Position numbers and translations under genes: made by a program
Notes under the pieces: model-generated
What the model saw: the letters and a program-made list of their open reading frames with translations, nothing else
What the model was told of the DNA's origin: nothing
Database searches by the model: none
Part shown: positions 7,926 to 16,881 of the stretch, piece by piece
How the letters are laid out: the number at the start of each line of letters is the position of its first letter
Numbering within the stretch: position 1 is the first letter of the stretch
Source: Halobacteriales archaeon QS_8_69_26
GTDB taxonomy: Archaea; Halobacteriota; Halobacteria; Halobacteriales; SW-7-71-33
Reading direction: 5' to 3'
Assembly: GCA_003023195.1 (NCBI GenBank)
Contig: PXRX01000010.1
Coordinates: 40,116-104,115 of the forward strand
Length of the DNA: 64,000 nt

Positions 7926-9195
7926 GCGTCGCCTCGCGGACGTTGTCCAGGTCGAGCATCGTGGTGACCAGTCGTTCGGCGCCCATCCCCCAGCCTGCGT
8001 GGGGCGGCATGCCGTACTTGAACATCTTGGTGTAGTACTCGAAGTCCGCGGGCGGGAGGCCCTGCTGTTCGAACCCCTCGATCAGCGGCTCGTGGCGGTG
8101 TTCGCGCTGGCCGCCCGAGACGAGTTCCATCCGCGGGTGGTTCAGGTCGAACCCCTTCGAGAGTTCGGGGTCGTCGTCGTAGTCCTGGATGTAGAACGGC
8201 TTTATCTCGGAGGGCCAGTCGGTGACGAAGTAGTGGCCGCCGACGTCGTCGCCCAGCGCGCGTTCCGCCTCCGTGGAGAGGTCGTCGCCCCAGACGAGCG
8301 GTTCGTCGAGTTCGCCGGTCGCGTTGACACGCTCGATGCACTCCTCGTAGGTGAGCCGCGGGAAGTCGCCCTCGGGGACGGTGAACTCGTCGACCAGGCC
8401 CAGCGCCTCGAGCGCCGTCTGGCAGTTCTGGTCAACGGCGTCGTAGGCCGAGACCACGATGGCCTCGGCGACGTCCATCGCCTCGTGCTGGTCGATGAAC
8501 GTCGCCTCGAAGTCGATGGACGTCGCCTCGTTGAGGTGGCGGGGCGTGTTGTGCTCCTCGGCCCGGAAGATCGGCCCGACCTCGAAGACGCGCTCCAGCC
8601 CCGACCCGGCCATCAACTGCTTGAACAGCTGCGGGGACTGGTTCATGAACGCCTCGCGACCGAAGTAGGTGATCGGGAACAGTTCGGTGCCCCCCTCGGT
8701 GCCCGTGGCGACGATCTTGGGGGTGTTGATCTCGGTGCAGTCCAGCCCCCGGAACGTCTCGCGGACCGCCCGCTGGACCTCGGAACGGATCTCGAAGATG
8801 GCCTTCACGCCGGGTTTGCGCAGGTCCAGCGTGCGGTTGTCCAGCCGGGTCGAGAGCTCCGCGTCGACCTTCCCGCTGGGGTCCAGCGGGAGTTCGGTGT
8901 CGGCCTCGGAGATGACCTCGATGCCGTCGGGGATCACCTCGACGCCAGTCGGGGCGCGCTCCTCCTCCTCGACCCGACCGGTGATCGACAGGACGCTCTC
9001 GCGGTGGACGCCCAGTCCGGTCTCGACGATGTGGTCGTCCATCTCGTCCTTCTCGAACTTGACCTGGATCTTCCCTGAGCGGTCCCGCAGGATGAGAAAG
9101 GCGATCCCACCGAGGTCCCGCGTCTCGTGTACCCAGCCAGCGATCGTCACCTCGTCTCCCGGTTCGGCGTCCGCGACGTAGGTTCTGTCCTCCAT
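7891..9195 (-). CDS. aspS: Aspartyl-tRNA synthetase, archaeal type
   Basis: A 434-residue class II synthetase that attaches Asp to its tRNA, at the usual archaeal length. An N-terminal OB-fold anticodon-binding domain (about residues 1-105, beginning with [16 protein letters not shown]) is followed by the catalytic core: the motif 1 region, motif 2 [19 protein letters not shown], and motif 3 GWGMGAERL near residue 410. The bacterial GAD insertion is absent. The ATG at 9195 gives the family N terminus. The last codons ([10 protein letters not shown]) lie inside a 26-bp repeat whose second copy is just downstream. The adjacent minus-strand response regulator is separate, with a gap of about 100 bp. 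Confidence 0.96.
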   Translation of the reverse strand: MEDRTYVADAEPGDEVTIAGWVHETRDLGGIAFLILRDRSGKIQVKFEKDEMDDHIVETGLGVHRESVLSITGRVEEEERAPTGVEVIPDGIEVISEADTELPLDPSGKVDAELSTRLDNRTLDLRKPGVKAIFEIRSEVQRAVRETFRGLDCTEINTPKIVATGTEGGTELFPITYFGREAFMNQSPQLFKQLMAGSGLERVFEVGPIFRAEEHNTPRHLNEATSIDFEATFIDQHEAMDVAEAIVVSAYDAVDQNCQTALEALGLVDEFTVPEGDFPRLTYEECIERVNATGELDEPLVWGDDLSTEAERALGDDVGGHYFVTDWPSEIKPFYIQDYDDDPELSKGFDLNHPRMELVSGGQREHRHEPLIEGFEQQGLPPADFEYYTKMFKYGMPPHAGWGMGAERLVTTMLDLDNVREATLFPRDRQRLSP

Positions 9196-9296
9196 GTAGC
9201 CGGGTTTCCCCGGGGGCGTCTTAAGTGACTTCGTTTGGGACGATGGCCGCCCCGCTGGCGGAACGGACGATCGGTACTGACCGGACCGGGGCGGGA

Positions 9297-9908
9297 CTAT
9301 CCCTCGCCGCCGGAGTCCGGGGGATCGGGCATCGTGCCGTCGTCGGGGATGTCCTGAAAGGCCCCGACGAAGTCGTCGTGGTCGGACATCCCCGAGACGG
9401 TCCGGTCGACCTGCTCGCTGAGCCCCTCGACGCGCTCGACGAGTCGTTCGTACTCGGTGCTCCGTTCGAGTTCCCGCTCGGACTTCTCGGCCTCCAGGAG
9501 GGCCTTCTTTGCCGTTAGCGAGTAGTACTCCTGGAGTTCCGCCTCGTACTCCGAGCGGGTGTAGACCGTCTCGACGATGTCGAGGAGTTCCTCCTTCGAG
9601 ACGGGTTTGACAAGGTAGTCGTCGAACCCCATCTGGACGATGTCGAAGTCGGGATCGACCGCGGTTATCATCACGACCCGGGCGTCGTACCCCTCCGACC
9701 GGATCGCTTCAAGGACCTCGTCACCCGAGAGTCCCGGCATCCGGCGGTCGAGCAGGACTACCTCGACGGACTCGCTCATCGCCGCGAGCGCCTGTTCGCC
9801 GTCGTATGCGGTCTCGACGTTCCACTCGGAGCCGAGCCACGCGCTGAAGAGATCCGCGAGGCGGGTTTCGTCGTCGACGACGAGTAACTCGGTGCCGGAC
9901 TCACTCAT
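9297..9908 (-). CDS. Response regulator with HalX domain
   Basis: A 203-residue two-component response regulator. The receiver domain (about 1-120) has acidic residues Asp12/Asp13, phospho-acceptor Asp54 in [10 protein letters not shown] and the conserved Lys101 in YLVKP. The C-terminal region (about 120-185) is a charged helical domain with [20 protein letters not shown], characteristic of the haloarchaeal HalX domain that follows receivers in place of a DNA-binding domain. The start is the ATG at 9908 behind a GGGGAGGA ribosome-binding sequence; the longer frame up to 10022 has non-acidic filler. No histidine kinase gene is adjacent, so the partner is unknown. Confidence 0.9.
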   Translation of the reverse strand: MSESGTELLVVDDETRLADLFSAWLGSEWNVETAYDGEQALAAMSESVEVVLLDRRMPGLSGDEVLEAIRSEGYDARVVMITAVDPDFDIVQMGFDDYLVKPVSKEELLDIVETVYTRSEYEAELQEYYSLTAKKALLEAEKSERELERSTEYERLVERVEGLSEQVDRTVSGMSDHDDFVGAFQDIPDDGTMPDPPDSGGEG

Positions 9909-10127
9909 GATGTCCTCCCCGCGACCTGGACTGCCACGCCACACACGTACACCGTGATGGGTCATAAATCCCGGGCACGCTATTACCCTCCAGTATCGAT
10001 ACGGGAGTGGAGCGACGAACACGTCCGTCCGTCGAGGATCGATACTGGCGTCGAACGGACCGGAGAGTCGGCCGTTCGAGCGCCGATGACCGGTGGTTCC
10101 TGCCGAAACCGCGACCTGTGAGCGGCC

Positions 10128-12101
10128 TCACTTGCCCTCGAATTCGGGGTCCCGGTCCTGCTGGAAGGCCGCGAGCCCCTCCCAGACGTCGTCGGTCTCG
10201 AACAGGTGGCCGAAGGACGAGGACTCGACCTCCAGGCCCGCGTCGGTGTCGTCCCGCCCCGCGAGCATCGCGCGCTTGGTGAACTTCTGGGCGATGGGCG
10301 GGCCCGCCGCGAGGTCGCGGGCGAGTTCCCAGGCGCGGTCCTCGAACTCGTCCACCTCGACGACCTCGTTGACGAACCCGTAGTCGTACATCGTCTCGGG
10401 GTCGTAGTCGTTGTCGGCGGTGAAGATGATCTCCTTGGCGCGGCCCTCGCCGACGATGTGCCGCAGGCGCTGGGTACCGCCCCAGCCCGGGATCAGGCCC
10501 AGGTTGTGTTCGGGCTGCCCGAACTGGGATCCCTCCGAGGCGATGCGCATGTCGGCACAGGTGGCCAGTTCCATGCCGCCGCCGAGGCAGTAGCCGTCGA
10601 TGGCCGCGAGCACGGGCATCGGTATCCCTTCCAGTTTGCCGAACACCTGCTGGCCGTACCGCGACGTGTCGGCGGCGTCGATGCCGGAGCCGACGGACGC
10701 CGTCGAGGCGTCGAACCCGGCGGAGAACGCGCGGTCGCCCGCCCCGGTCAGCAGGACGGCGCGAACGTCGAGTTCGTCGTCCTGGAGTTCGTCGAACGCG
10801 TCGTCGAGTTCTTCCAGCATCCCCTCCGTGATGGTGTTCATCCGGTGGGGCCGGTCGACCTCGATGTGGCCGACGTGGCCGTCGACGGAGACGGAGATGA
10901 CCTCGTAGTCGAACCGCTCGCCACCCTCTTCCTCGCCGCCGTAGAAACCGCCCTCGTCCGCGGCCTCGCGGAGGTAGTCGGCGGCCTCGTAGCGGGGGTG
11001 ATCCTTCTCCTCGTGGGTCTCGTCGAGTTCCGCGACCAGTTCGTCGAGGCCGTAGTCGTCCGCCAGCTTCGCCGGTCCCTCGGGCCAGCCCAGGCCGAGC
11101 ATGACCGCCTCGTCGATCCCGGCGGGGTCGGCGACGTCGCCGCCGATCAGCTTCGCCGTCTCGTTGGCGACCATCGCCACCAGACGGCGCTCGATGTCCT
11201 CGGAGCCCTCCTCCATCGGGATCTCGACGCCCTCGCCGTCCTCGTAGTCGTAGAAGCCCTTGCCGGACTTCTGGCCGAGGTGCTCGTTCTCGACCTTCTC
11301 GCGGAGGAGCGGACAGGGCTCGTAGGCCTTGCCCAGGACGCTCTCGACGTACTCCAGCACGTCGAAGGAGACGTCGATCCCCACGTAGTCGGCCAGTTCG
11401 AACGACCCCATCGGGAGGCCCATGTCGTACTTGGTGGTGGAGTCGATTTCGGCGATGGTGGCCTCGCCGTCGTGGACCATCCAGGCCACTTCGTTCATCA
11501 GGGGAACCGCGACGCGGTTGACGATGAACCCGGGCGAGTCCCTGTGGACCCGCACCGGCGTCTTGTCGAAGTCCTCGGCGAGGGCCTCTATCAGGTCCAG
11601 GGTCTCCTCGTCGGTGTGTTCGCCGGAGATGACCTCGACCAGTTCCATCCGCACCGGCGGGTTGAAGAAGTGCATCCCGCAGAACCGTTCGGGTCGGTCG
11701 GTCACCTCCGAGAGGTCCGTGATGGACAGGCTGGAGGTGTTCGTCGCCAGCACCGTGTGGTCGGGGACGTACTCGACGAGTTCCGAGTACACGTCCTTCT
11801 TGATGTCCATCTTCTCGGGAACGGCCTCGATGACGACGTCGGCGTCCTCGACGGCCGTCTCGAAGTCGACGAGGGGCGTGACCCGGTCGAGGGCCGCCTC
11901 GCTCTCCTCCTCGCTGATGCGGTCGTTCTCGGCGAGTTTGCCCAGCGACCACTCTATCTGCCCGTACCCGTCCTGGACGAACTCCTCCTTGATGTCCCGC
12001 ATGGTGACGGTGTATCCCGCCAGCGCGGCCACCTCGGCGATGCCGTGGCCCATGTTCCCGGCACCCAGCACCGCAATCGTTTCGACGTCGTCTAGCTCCA
12101 T
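10128..12101 (-). CDS. 3-hydroxyacyl-CoA dehydrogenase / enoyl-CoA hydratase fusion
   Basis: A 657-residue bifunctional beta-oxidation enzyme of the order common in archaea: dehydrogenase first, hydratase second. The NAD-binding motif [17 protein letters not shown] is at residues 8-24; HFFNPP and the second 3HCDH domain follow up to about residue 380. The crotonase domain (about 400-657) contains [10 protein letters not shown] and the oxyanion-hole region [12 protein letters not shown]. Together these hydrate enoyl-CoA and oxidise 3-hydroxyacyl-CoA. The start at 12101 (MELDDVET) is the Met closest to the Rossmann strand. It is divergent from an acyl-CoA dehydrogenase gene, so three beta-oxidation steps are encoded side by side. 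Confidence 0.92.
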   Translation of the reverse strand: MELDDVETIAVLGAGNMGHGIAEVAALAGYTVTMRDIKEEFVQDGYGQIEWSLGKLAENDRISEEESEAALDRVTPLVDFETAVEDADVVIEAVPEKMDIKKDVYSELVEYVPDHTVLATNTSSLSITDLSEVTDRPERFCGMHFFNPPVRMELVEVISGEHTDEETLDLIEALAEDFDKTPVRVHRDSPGFIVNRVAVPLMNEVAWMVHDGEATIAEIDSTTKYDMGLPMGSFELADYVGIDVSFDVLEYVESVLGKAYEPCPLLREKVENEHLGQKSGKGFYDYEDGEGVEIPMEEGSEDIERRLVAMVANETAKLIGGDVADPAGIDEAVMLGLGWPEGPAKLADDYGLDELVAELDETHEEKDHPRYEAADYLREAADEGGFYGGEEEGGERFDYEVISVSVDGHVGHIEVDRPHRMNTITEGMLEELDDAFDELQDDELDVRAVLLTGAGDRAFSAGFDASTASVGSGIDAADTSRYGQQVFGKLEGIPMPVLAAIDGYCLGGGMELATCADMRIASEGSQFGQPEHNLGLIPGWGGTQRLRHIVGEGRAKEIIFTADNDYDPETMYDYGFVNEVVEVDEFEDRAWELARDLAAGPPIAQKFTKRAMLAGRDDTDAGLEVESSSFGHLFETDDVWEGLAAFQQDRDPEFEGK

Positions 12102-12196
12102 GGGGGGAACCTCGACGGGCACCCGTTTGAACGTTTCTTTCCGGCGCCAGAAACCGCGAGCGAGTTCAAATCCGTGGATTTCGCCAGCCGTGTCGT

Positions 12197-12212
12197 AACG
12201 GTCTTAACCGTT
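12197..12212. promoter_or_regulatory. AACGGT-CTTA-ACCGTT palindrome upstream of acyl-CoA dehydrogenase
   Basis: A perfect 6-bp inverted repeat, AACGGTCTTAACCGTT, lies 19-34 bp before the acyl-CoA dehydrogenase ATG, which is where a haloarchaeal TATA box would be for a leaderless message. It sits in the divergent region shared with the dehydrogenase/hydratase gene, so a repressor bound here could control fatty-acid oxidation genes. Function is inferred from position and symmetry only. Confidence 0.45.
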
Positions 12213-12230
12213 CCTGCGCCAGTAGTTGTC

Positions 12231-13385
12231 ATGGACTTCGAGCTATCGGAGGAACAGAAACAGCTCCGCGACGAAGTCAGGCGGTTCGCCGACAACGAGA
12301 TCCGTCCAGTCGCGACGGAGTACGACGTCGAGGAGAAGTTCCCCCACGACCTCCACCAGAAGGGCGCCGAGATGGGGCTGACCGGCCTGACCATCCCCAT
12401 CGAGCACGGCGGTGCCGGTTACGGCGCCCTGGAGGCGGCCATCGTCACCGAGGAACTGTTCGCGGTCGACCCCGGCATCGCCCTGTCCATCGTCGCCGCC
12501 TCGTTCGGGAGCGACGCCCTCCGGGCCTTCGGCACCGAGAACCAGAAGGAGCGGTTCCTCGAACCCGTCGCGATGGGCGACGCCATCATGGGCGCGGCCA
12601 TCTCCGAACCCGACGTCGGTTCCGACGTCTCGTCGGTCTCCACCCAGGCGGAGAAGGACCGCGACGAGTGGGTGATCAACGGCAACAAGATGTGGATCAC
12701 CAACGGTTCGGTCGGCGACTACTTCGTCGTCCTCTGCCAGACCGACCCCGACGCCGACGACCGCTACTCCGGCTTCTCGCAGATAGTCATCGAGTCCGAC
12801 CGCGACGGGTTTTCGTCCGAGAAGATCACCGGAAAGCTCGGGATCCGCGCCTCCGACACCGCCGAACTCATCTTCGACGACGTGCGCGTCCCCGAGGAGA
12901 ACCTCGTCGGCACCGAGGGCGCCGGCTTCCTCCAGTTGATGCAGTTCTTCGACGAGACCCGGACCGCCGTGGCCGCCCAGGGCGTCGGCATCGCCAAGGG
13001 CGCGAGCGAGCGTGCCCTGGAGTACGCCCAGGAGCGCGAGCAGTTCGACCGCCCGATCAGCGACTTCCAGGCGATCCAGCACCGCCTGGCCGACATGCAC
13101 ACCAAGACCGAGGCGGCCCGTCAGCTCACCTACAAGTCCGCGTGGTCGGTCGACAACAAGTCCGAACAGCTCACCGCACTCGCGTCGATGGCCAAGGAGT
13201 ACTCCTCCCGTATCGCCGTCGACGTGGCGGACCAGGCCGTCCAGATCCACGGCGGGTCGGGCTACGTCAACGACTTCGACGTCGAACGGCTCTACCGCGA
13301 CGCCAAGATCACCCAGATCTACGAGGGGACCACCGAGATCCAGAAGAACATCATCGCCCGCGAACTGCTGGGGAAGGGGTTCTAG
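12231..13385 (+). CDS. Acyl-CoA dehydrogenase
   Basis: A 384-residue flavoprotein of standard family length that oxidises acyl-CoA to 2-enoyl-CoA with FAD. The N-terminal helical domain begins [16 protein letters not shown]; the middle domain has [16 protein letters not shown] and [13 protein letters not shown]; the C-terminal domain has [34 protein letters not shown], where the Glu of YEGT is the usual catalytic base position. The ATG at 12231 is preferred over the open frame from 12174, whose extra 19 residues are hydrophobic and unlike the family. It is divergent from the hydroxyacyl-CoA dehydrogenase fusion. A short T6 run follows the stop. Confidence 0.95.
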   Translation: MDFELSEEQKQLRDEVRRFADNEIRPVATEYDVEEKFPHDLHQKGAEMGLTGLTIPIEHGGAGYGALEAAIVTEELFAVDPGIALSIVAASFGSDALRAFGTENQKERFLEPVAMGDAIMGAAISEPDVGSDVSSVSTQAEKDRDEWVINGNKMWITNGSVGDYFVVLCQTDPDADDRYSGFSQIVIESDRDGFSSEKITGKLGIRASDTAELIFDDVRVPEENLVGTEGAGFLQLMQFFDETRTAVAAQGVGIAKGASERALEYAQEREQFDRPISDFQAIQHRLADMHTKTEAARQLTYKSAWSVDNKSEQLTALASMAKEYSSRIAVDVADQAVQIHGGSGYVNDFDVERLYRDAKITQIYEGTTEIQKNIIARELLGKGF

Positions 13386-13469
13386 AACCACCTTTTTTGG
13401 ACCAAATACCCCCGACGGCTCCCGGCCTGCGGTCGGTCGCCGTCGGCGAACCGCGTGGCTCCCCTCCGG

Positions 13470-13862
13470 ATCCCCGGCCGAGCGGAGGAACATCACCCGG
13501 ACCCGGCCGACGCCGTCGAAGTCCCGCAAACGGTAGACGAGTTCCCGGACGTCCCCGGCGTCGCCGGTGCAGAAGACGGTCTCCAGGCACCAGTCGCCCT
13601 GGTGGACGTGACTGGCCGAGTCGATGACGGCGTCGAACTCGTGTTGAACGGCGTGGAGGTCACCGATCACCCGGTGGTACTCGTAGTCGAAGGCGACGAC
13701 GGCGGCGATCCGACCCTCGGCCTCCTCCAGGCGTGCGTGTGACTCGACGTACTCGCGGATGGCCTCCCGGATGGCACGGGACCGGGAGTCCAGGCCCTCG
13801 GTCTGCCAGGTCCGGTCGAACTCCGCGAGGACCTCCTCCGGGACGTTCACGCTCGTTCGCAT
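13470..13862 (-). CDS. NikR-like ribbon-helix-helix metal regulator, stop codon missing
   Basis: The conserved protein spans about 131 residues from ATG 13862. Residues 1-45 form a ribbon-helix-helix DNA-binding domain (MRTSVNVPEEVLAEFDRTW). An ACT-like metal-sensing domain has His74, His85, His87 and Cys92 (SASHVHQGDWC), close to the H-H-H-C nickel site of NikR but with Cys one residue nearer. The family normally ends near VRVMFLRS, yet this frame has no stop and stays open to 12243, antisense to the acyl-CoA dehydrogenase gene. The end given here is the end of the recognisable domain. It probably represses the divergent His-rich metal transporter. Confidence 0.75.
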
Positions 13863-13959
13863 CGTCCGGCGGGAGAGCAGGGGAACGGAAGAATCCGTCG
13901 GCGGACTGGGGACGGGTCCGACGGGGCACGTGGACCCCGGATCCCGGCTCCGTTCGCCG

Positions 13960-13989
13960 CCGTAATACGGATCCCCCGATCCCGTAATA
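13960..13989. promoter_or_regulatory. Candidate operator of the NikR-like regulator
   Basis: In the 167-bp region between the divergent regulator and transporter genes, the palindrome CCGTAATACGG (13960-13970) is followed 22 bp later by a second CCGTAATA half-site (13982-13989). Two helical turns separate the half-sites. They lie 40-70 bp before the transporter ATG, next to its expected promoter. A NikR-type tetramer binding both is plausible but inferred. Confidence 0.45.
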
Positions 13990-14029
13990 ACAACCGCTTT
14001 AGGGCGGCCACTTCGACCTTCGAATCCGG

Positions 14030-14923
14030 ATGGCAAGCGACTTCGTCGGACTCGCGGCACTGGTGGTCGTAACGGGCCTGATCCACGGGGCGGAACCGGG
14101 ACACGGGTGGCCAGTCGCGGCCGCCTACGCGTTCAACAAGGAGAACGTCTGGTCCAGCGGTATCGCGGCCAGCGTGATACTGGGGATCGGCCACCTGATC
14201 AGTTCCGTCGTCGTCGTCCTCGGGTTCTTCTGGGCGAAGTCGGCGGCGGGGCTCGACGAGGTGCCGTGGCTCAACTACGTCGCCGGGGGACTGCTGATAC
14301 TCCTGGGGATCTACGAGTACGTCTCCGGGGGACACTCGCACGATCACGGCCACGACGGCGTCCACCACGACCACGGCCACGACGGCGTCCACCACGACCA
14401 CGGCCACGATGGCGACCACGATCACGATGGTCACGCCCACAGCCACGGCCACGACCATGCTCACGAGGATCACTTACACTCTCACGACCACTCTCACTCC
14501 CACGACGACCACGCACACGACCACAGCGACGACCACAATCACGACCACGACGACGGTGGCGGTGTCCTCGCTCGATTGAAGGGGATCCTCCCCGTGGGCG
14601 GTGGCTCCCACGACCACCTCACGGAGGAGGACGCGCAGTCGAAGGGACTGTGGGGTATCGCGTGGACCGCGTTCGTCCTCGGGTTCGCCCACGAGGAGGA
14701 GTTCGAGTTGATCGGGATCTGTACGGGGACCGCCTACTGCATCGAACTGACGCTGCTGTACGCCCTGTGCGTGATCGCTGCGCTCGTCGGGTTGACGGCA
14801 CTGCTTCTGGCGGGGTACGAACGCTACGAGGACCGGATGTCCGAGTACGCGGAGTACTTCCCGGCCATCTCGGCGGCCGTCCTGATACTGATGGGCCTGG
14901 GGTTCATCGCCGGGATATTCTGA
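14030..14923 (+). CDS. Nickel/cobalt-type membrane transporter with His-rich loop
   Basis: A 297-residue integral membrane protein with about six hydrophobic segments in two halves, separated by a 90-residue loop (about 100-190) made almost entirely of His, Asp and Gly. Transmembrane motifs such as GLIHGAEPGHGW near the N terminus and FVLGFAHEEEFELIGICTG near residue 220 resemble the HxxxxDH-like signatures of NicO/RcnA and related metal permeases. It presumably moves Ni, Co or another divalent metal across the membrane, with the loop as a metal store. Its divergent neighbour is a NikR-like regulator, supporting a metal role. Direction (uptake or efflux) cannot be decided. Confidence 0.82.
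   Translation: MASDFVGLAALVVVTGLIHGAEPGHGWPVAAAYAFNKENVWSSGIAASVILGIGHLISSVVVVLGFFWAKSAAGLDEVPWLNYVAGGLLILLGIYEYVSGGHSHDHGHDGVHHDHGHDGVHHDHGHDGDHDHDGHAHSHGHDHAHEDHLHSHDHSHSHDDHAHDHSDDHNHDHDDGGGVLARLKGILPVGGGSHDHLTEEDAQSKGLWGIAWTAFVLGFAHEEEFELIGICTGTAYCIELTLLYALCVIAALVGLTALLLAGYERYEDRMSEYAEYFPAISAAVLILMGLGFIAGIF
14339..14419 (+). repeat. Three 27-bp tandem repeats in the His-rich loop
   Basis: Three consecutive in-frame 27-bp units (14339, 14366, 14393) encode the nonapeptide HDHGHDGVH, the last ending DH. They lie inside the metal transporter gene and have almost identical codons, so they probably arose by recent tandem duplication that lengthened the metal-binding loop. Confidence 0.85.
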
Positions 14924-15116
14924 CCTCCCCTCGTCCGTCCGGGATCCCAGGAACGGTTCCTGATCCCGTCGAGACTGGGACCGGATACTCGGCAGGGGAC
15001 AGCTTCCGGAGACTCGACGGCGGACGGGTACCGGGGACTCGACAGCGAACGGGTCACGGACGCGAAGGCGTTCGGTCGAACAGATTTATGTCTCCGGAGG
15101 GGAAGGGAGGAGTGAC

Positions 15117-16496
15117 ATGAGTGACAACGCTGGGGGTGATCCGCTCCGGCGGCGGGCCTTTCTCGCGCTCTGCGGGACCACCGCCCTTGCGGGCTGTGCG
15201 GCCCCGTCCGGCGACGGGGGGACGTCTGTCGCAGAGACGACCGACGGGGTACCGACGACGACGCGAACGTCGACGGGAACGACTGCCGGGACCACCGACC
15301 GGGGGACGACTGCGACAACGGACTCGACGGAGACGACCCAGGGGACGACCGAGACGCCGGACGGGCCGTCGCTGTCCATCGATCCGGCGGTCGCGTGGCG
15401 GATGCACGGGGCCGACGCCGCCAACACCGGCGTCCTCGACACCGCCGGTCCCGGCGACCGCCCGGAGAAGGTGTGGGACGTCCCGGTAGAGGGTATCTAC
15501 ACCCTGCCCGGGGCAGTCTACGACGACGGGGTCGGCTACGTCGGGAGCGGGAAGGAGTTCTACGCCGTCGACGTCGCGGCCGGCGAGGAGCGCTGGACCG
15601 CCCCGGTCGACTACCTGGCCCACCACTTCTCGCCGGCAGTGGCCGACGGCCGCGTCTTCGTCTCGGTACGGTCGCTCGACGGCGTCAGGTCGGGCGGTGG
15701 GGAGGGAGTACTCTACGCCTTCGACGCCGCCTCGGGGACCGTCGACTGGCGGGTCGACATGCCGGTCAGTTCGCCGCCGACTGTCGCCGACGGGACCGTC
15801 TACGTGACCCGGTCGGAGGACGTGGGCGTGCTCCACGCCTTCGACGCCGCCTCCGGGAACGAGCAGTGGTCGTTTCGGTTCGCCCCGGACGGAAAGCGGG
15901 GGAGCATCTATGGGGCACCGGCCGTCGTCGACGGAACGATATACGCGACCGCGTCGGCCCACGGGAACGACGTGCAGAGCTACCTGTACGCGCTGGAGGG
16001 GGGCAACGTCCGGTGGCGCTACGGCATAGATGCGGAAACCAGGGTTCCCCCGGTCATCCGCGACGACGAGGCGTACGTCGCGACGGCGTCCGGGGAGCTC
16101 CACGCGGTCGGCCTCGGCGGCGACGACCGGTGGAGCGTCGACGGCCCGGGCGCCATCTTCTCGACGCCCGCGGTCGACGAGGAACGGATCTACGCCCTCG
16201 CGAAGGGGGAACTCGTCGCCCTCTCCCGCGAGGACGGGAGCGAGACGTGGCGAACGGCGACCGGCGACCAGTTGATAAACGGGCTGGCGGTCACCGGGGA
16301 CGGCGTCTACCTGGGCGGGTCCGACGTCCTCGCACTGGACAGGGACGACGGGAGCCGACGGTGGCGGTTCCCCATCCCCGGTGACAGCGGCGGGTACGGT
16401 GCGCCAGTGGTTCTGGACGGAGCCGTGCTCGTCGGGGCCTGTATCAAGTGGGAGCCGAGGGATCCCTACGACGACCACGTCTTCGCGCTGGCCTGA
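15117..16496 (+). CDS. Secreted PQQ-like beta-propeller lipoprotein
   Basis: A 459-residue exported protein. It begins with a TAT signal (RRRAFLALCGTTALAGC) ending in a lipobox Cys, followed by a Thr/Ser-rich linker of about 50 residues that probably spans the surface layer. From about residue 80 the sequence is a beta-propeller of PQQ-type blades, seen as repeated units such as LYAFDAASGTVDW and LHAFDAASGNEQWSF. Such propellers often act as scaffolds rather than enzymes, and the PQQ-coordinating residues cannot be confirmed. The ATG at 15117 follows a strong GGAAGGGAGG ribosome-binding site 6 bp upstream. It stands alone upstream of the peptide importer. Confidence 0.88.
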   Translation: MSDNAGGDPLRRRAFLALCGTTALAGCAAPSGDGGTSVAETTDGVPTTTRTSTGTTAGTTDRGTTATTDSTETTQGTTETPDGPSLSIDPAVAWRMHGADAANTGVLDTAGPGDRPEKVWDVPVEGIYTLPGAVYDDGVGYVGSGKEFYAVDVAAGEERWTAPVDYLAHHFSPAVADGRVFVSVRSLDGVRSGGGEGVLYAFDAASGTVDWRVDMPVSSPPTVADGTVYVTRSEDVGVLHAFDAASGNEQWSFRFAPDGKRGSIYGAPAVVDGTIYATASAHGNDVQSYLYALEGGNVRWRYGIDAETRVPPVIRDDEAYVATASGELHAVGLGGDDRWSVDGPGAIFSTPAVDEERIYALAKGELVALSREDGSETWRTATGDQLINGLAVTGDGVYLGGSDVLALDRDDGSRRWRFPIPGDSGGYGAPVVLDGAVLVGACIKWEPRDPYDDHVFALA

Positions 16497-16881
16497 CCGC
16501 CGAACAGGACGAACCGTTCCGACCGGTCCCGGTGCTCACCGCAGAGGGAGACCAACCGTTCGGACCGATGCCGGTGATCCACGTGGGCCGTCGCGCCAGC
16601 GGAACCGGGCGTGGCCACTGCCCACTCCGTGGACCGGGCGGCGCACGTACGAACCGGCCGGTCCGGTTCGTCCCCGGCCGATAGTGAAGGCGTGCCAACA
16701 CTCTTTTGCCGGGGGACCGCAGTAAAGACACCCTACGCTCCGGGGATAGCACTCTCGTGAACGGGGGGTGGTGACACGTGGTAACATGCCTTCGTTCCCC
16801 GGAATTTCGGCGCCGCTCGTGGCTGAAATCCGATTTTCAGTCTTCAAAGGCTATAAGTAAGCCGGATTGTAGACTTTACCC
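16497..16881 (+). promoter_or_regulatory. Intergenic region with promoter of the peptide importer
   Basis: This 385-bp gap holds no convincing gene. Its last 60 bp are AT-rich: an 18-bp inverted repeat CTGAAATCCGATTTTCAG (16823-16840) precedes a TATA-like CTATAAG (16851-16857), 25-30 bp before the ATG at 16882, consistent with a leaderless message. The inverted repeat is a candidate operator next to the TATA/BRE region. The first 300 bp show nothing recognisable. Confidence 0.55.

Noticed and set aside
14271..14692. Minus-strand ORFs across the His-rich region
   Set aside because: They are low-complexity translations of the repeat on the wrong strand.
16536..16847. Small minus-strand ORF in the gap before the peptide importer
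   Set aside because: It covers the promoter and palindrome, is basic and has no family features.
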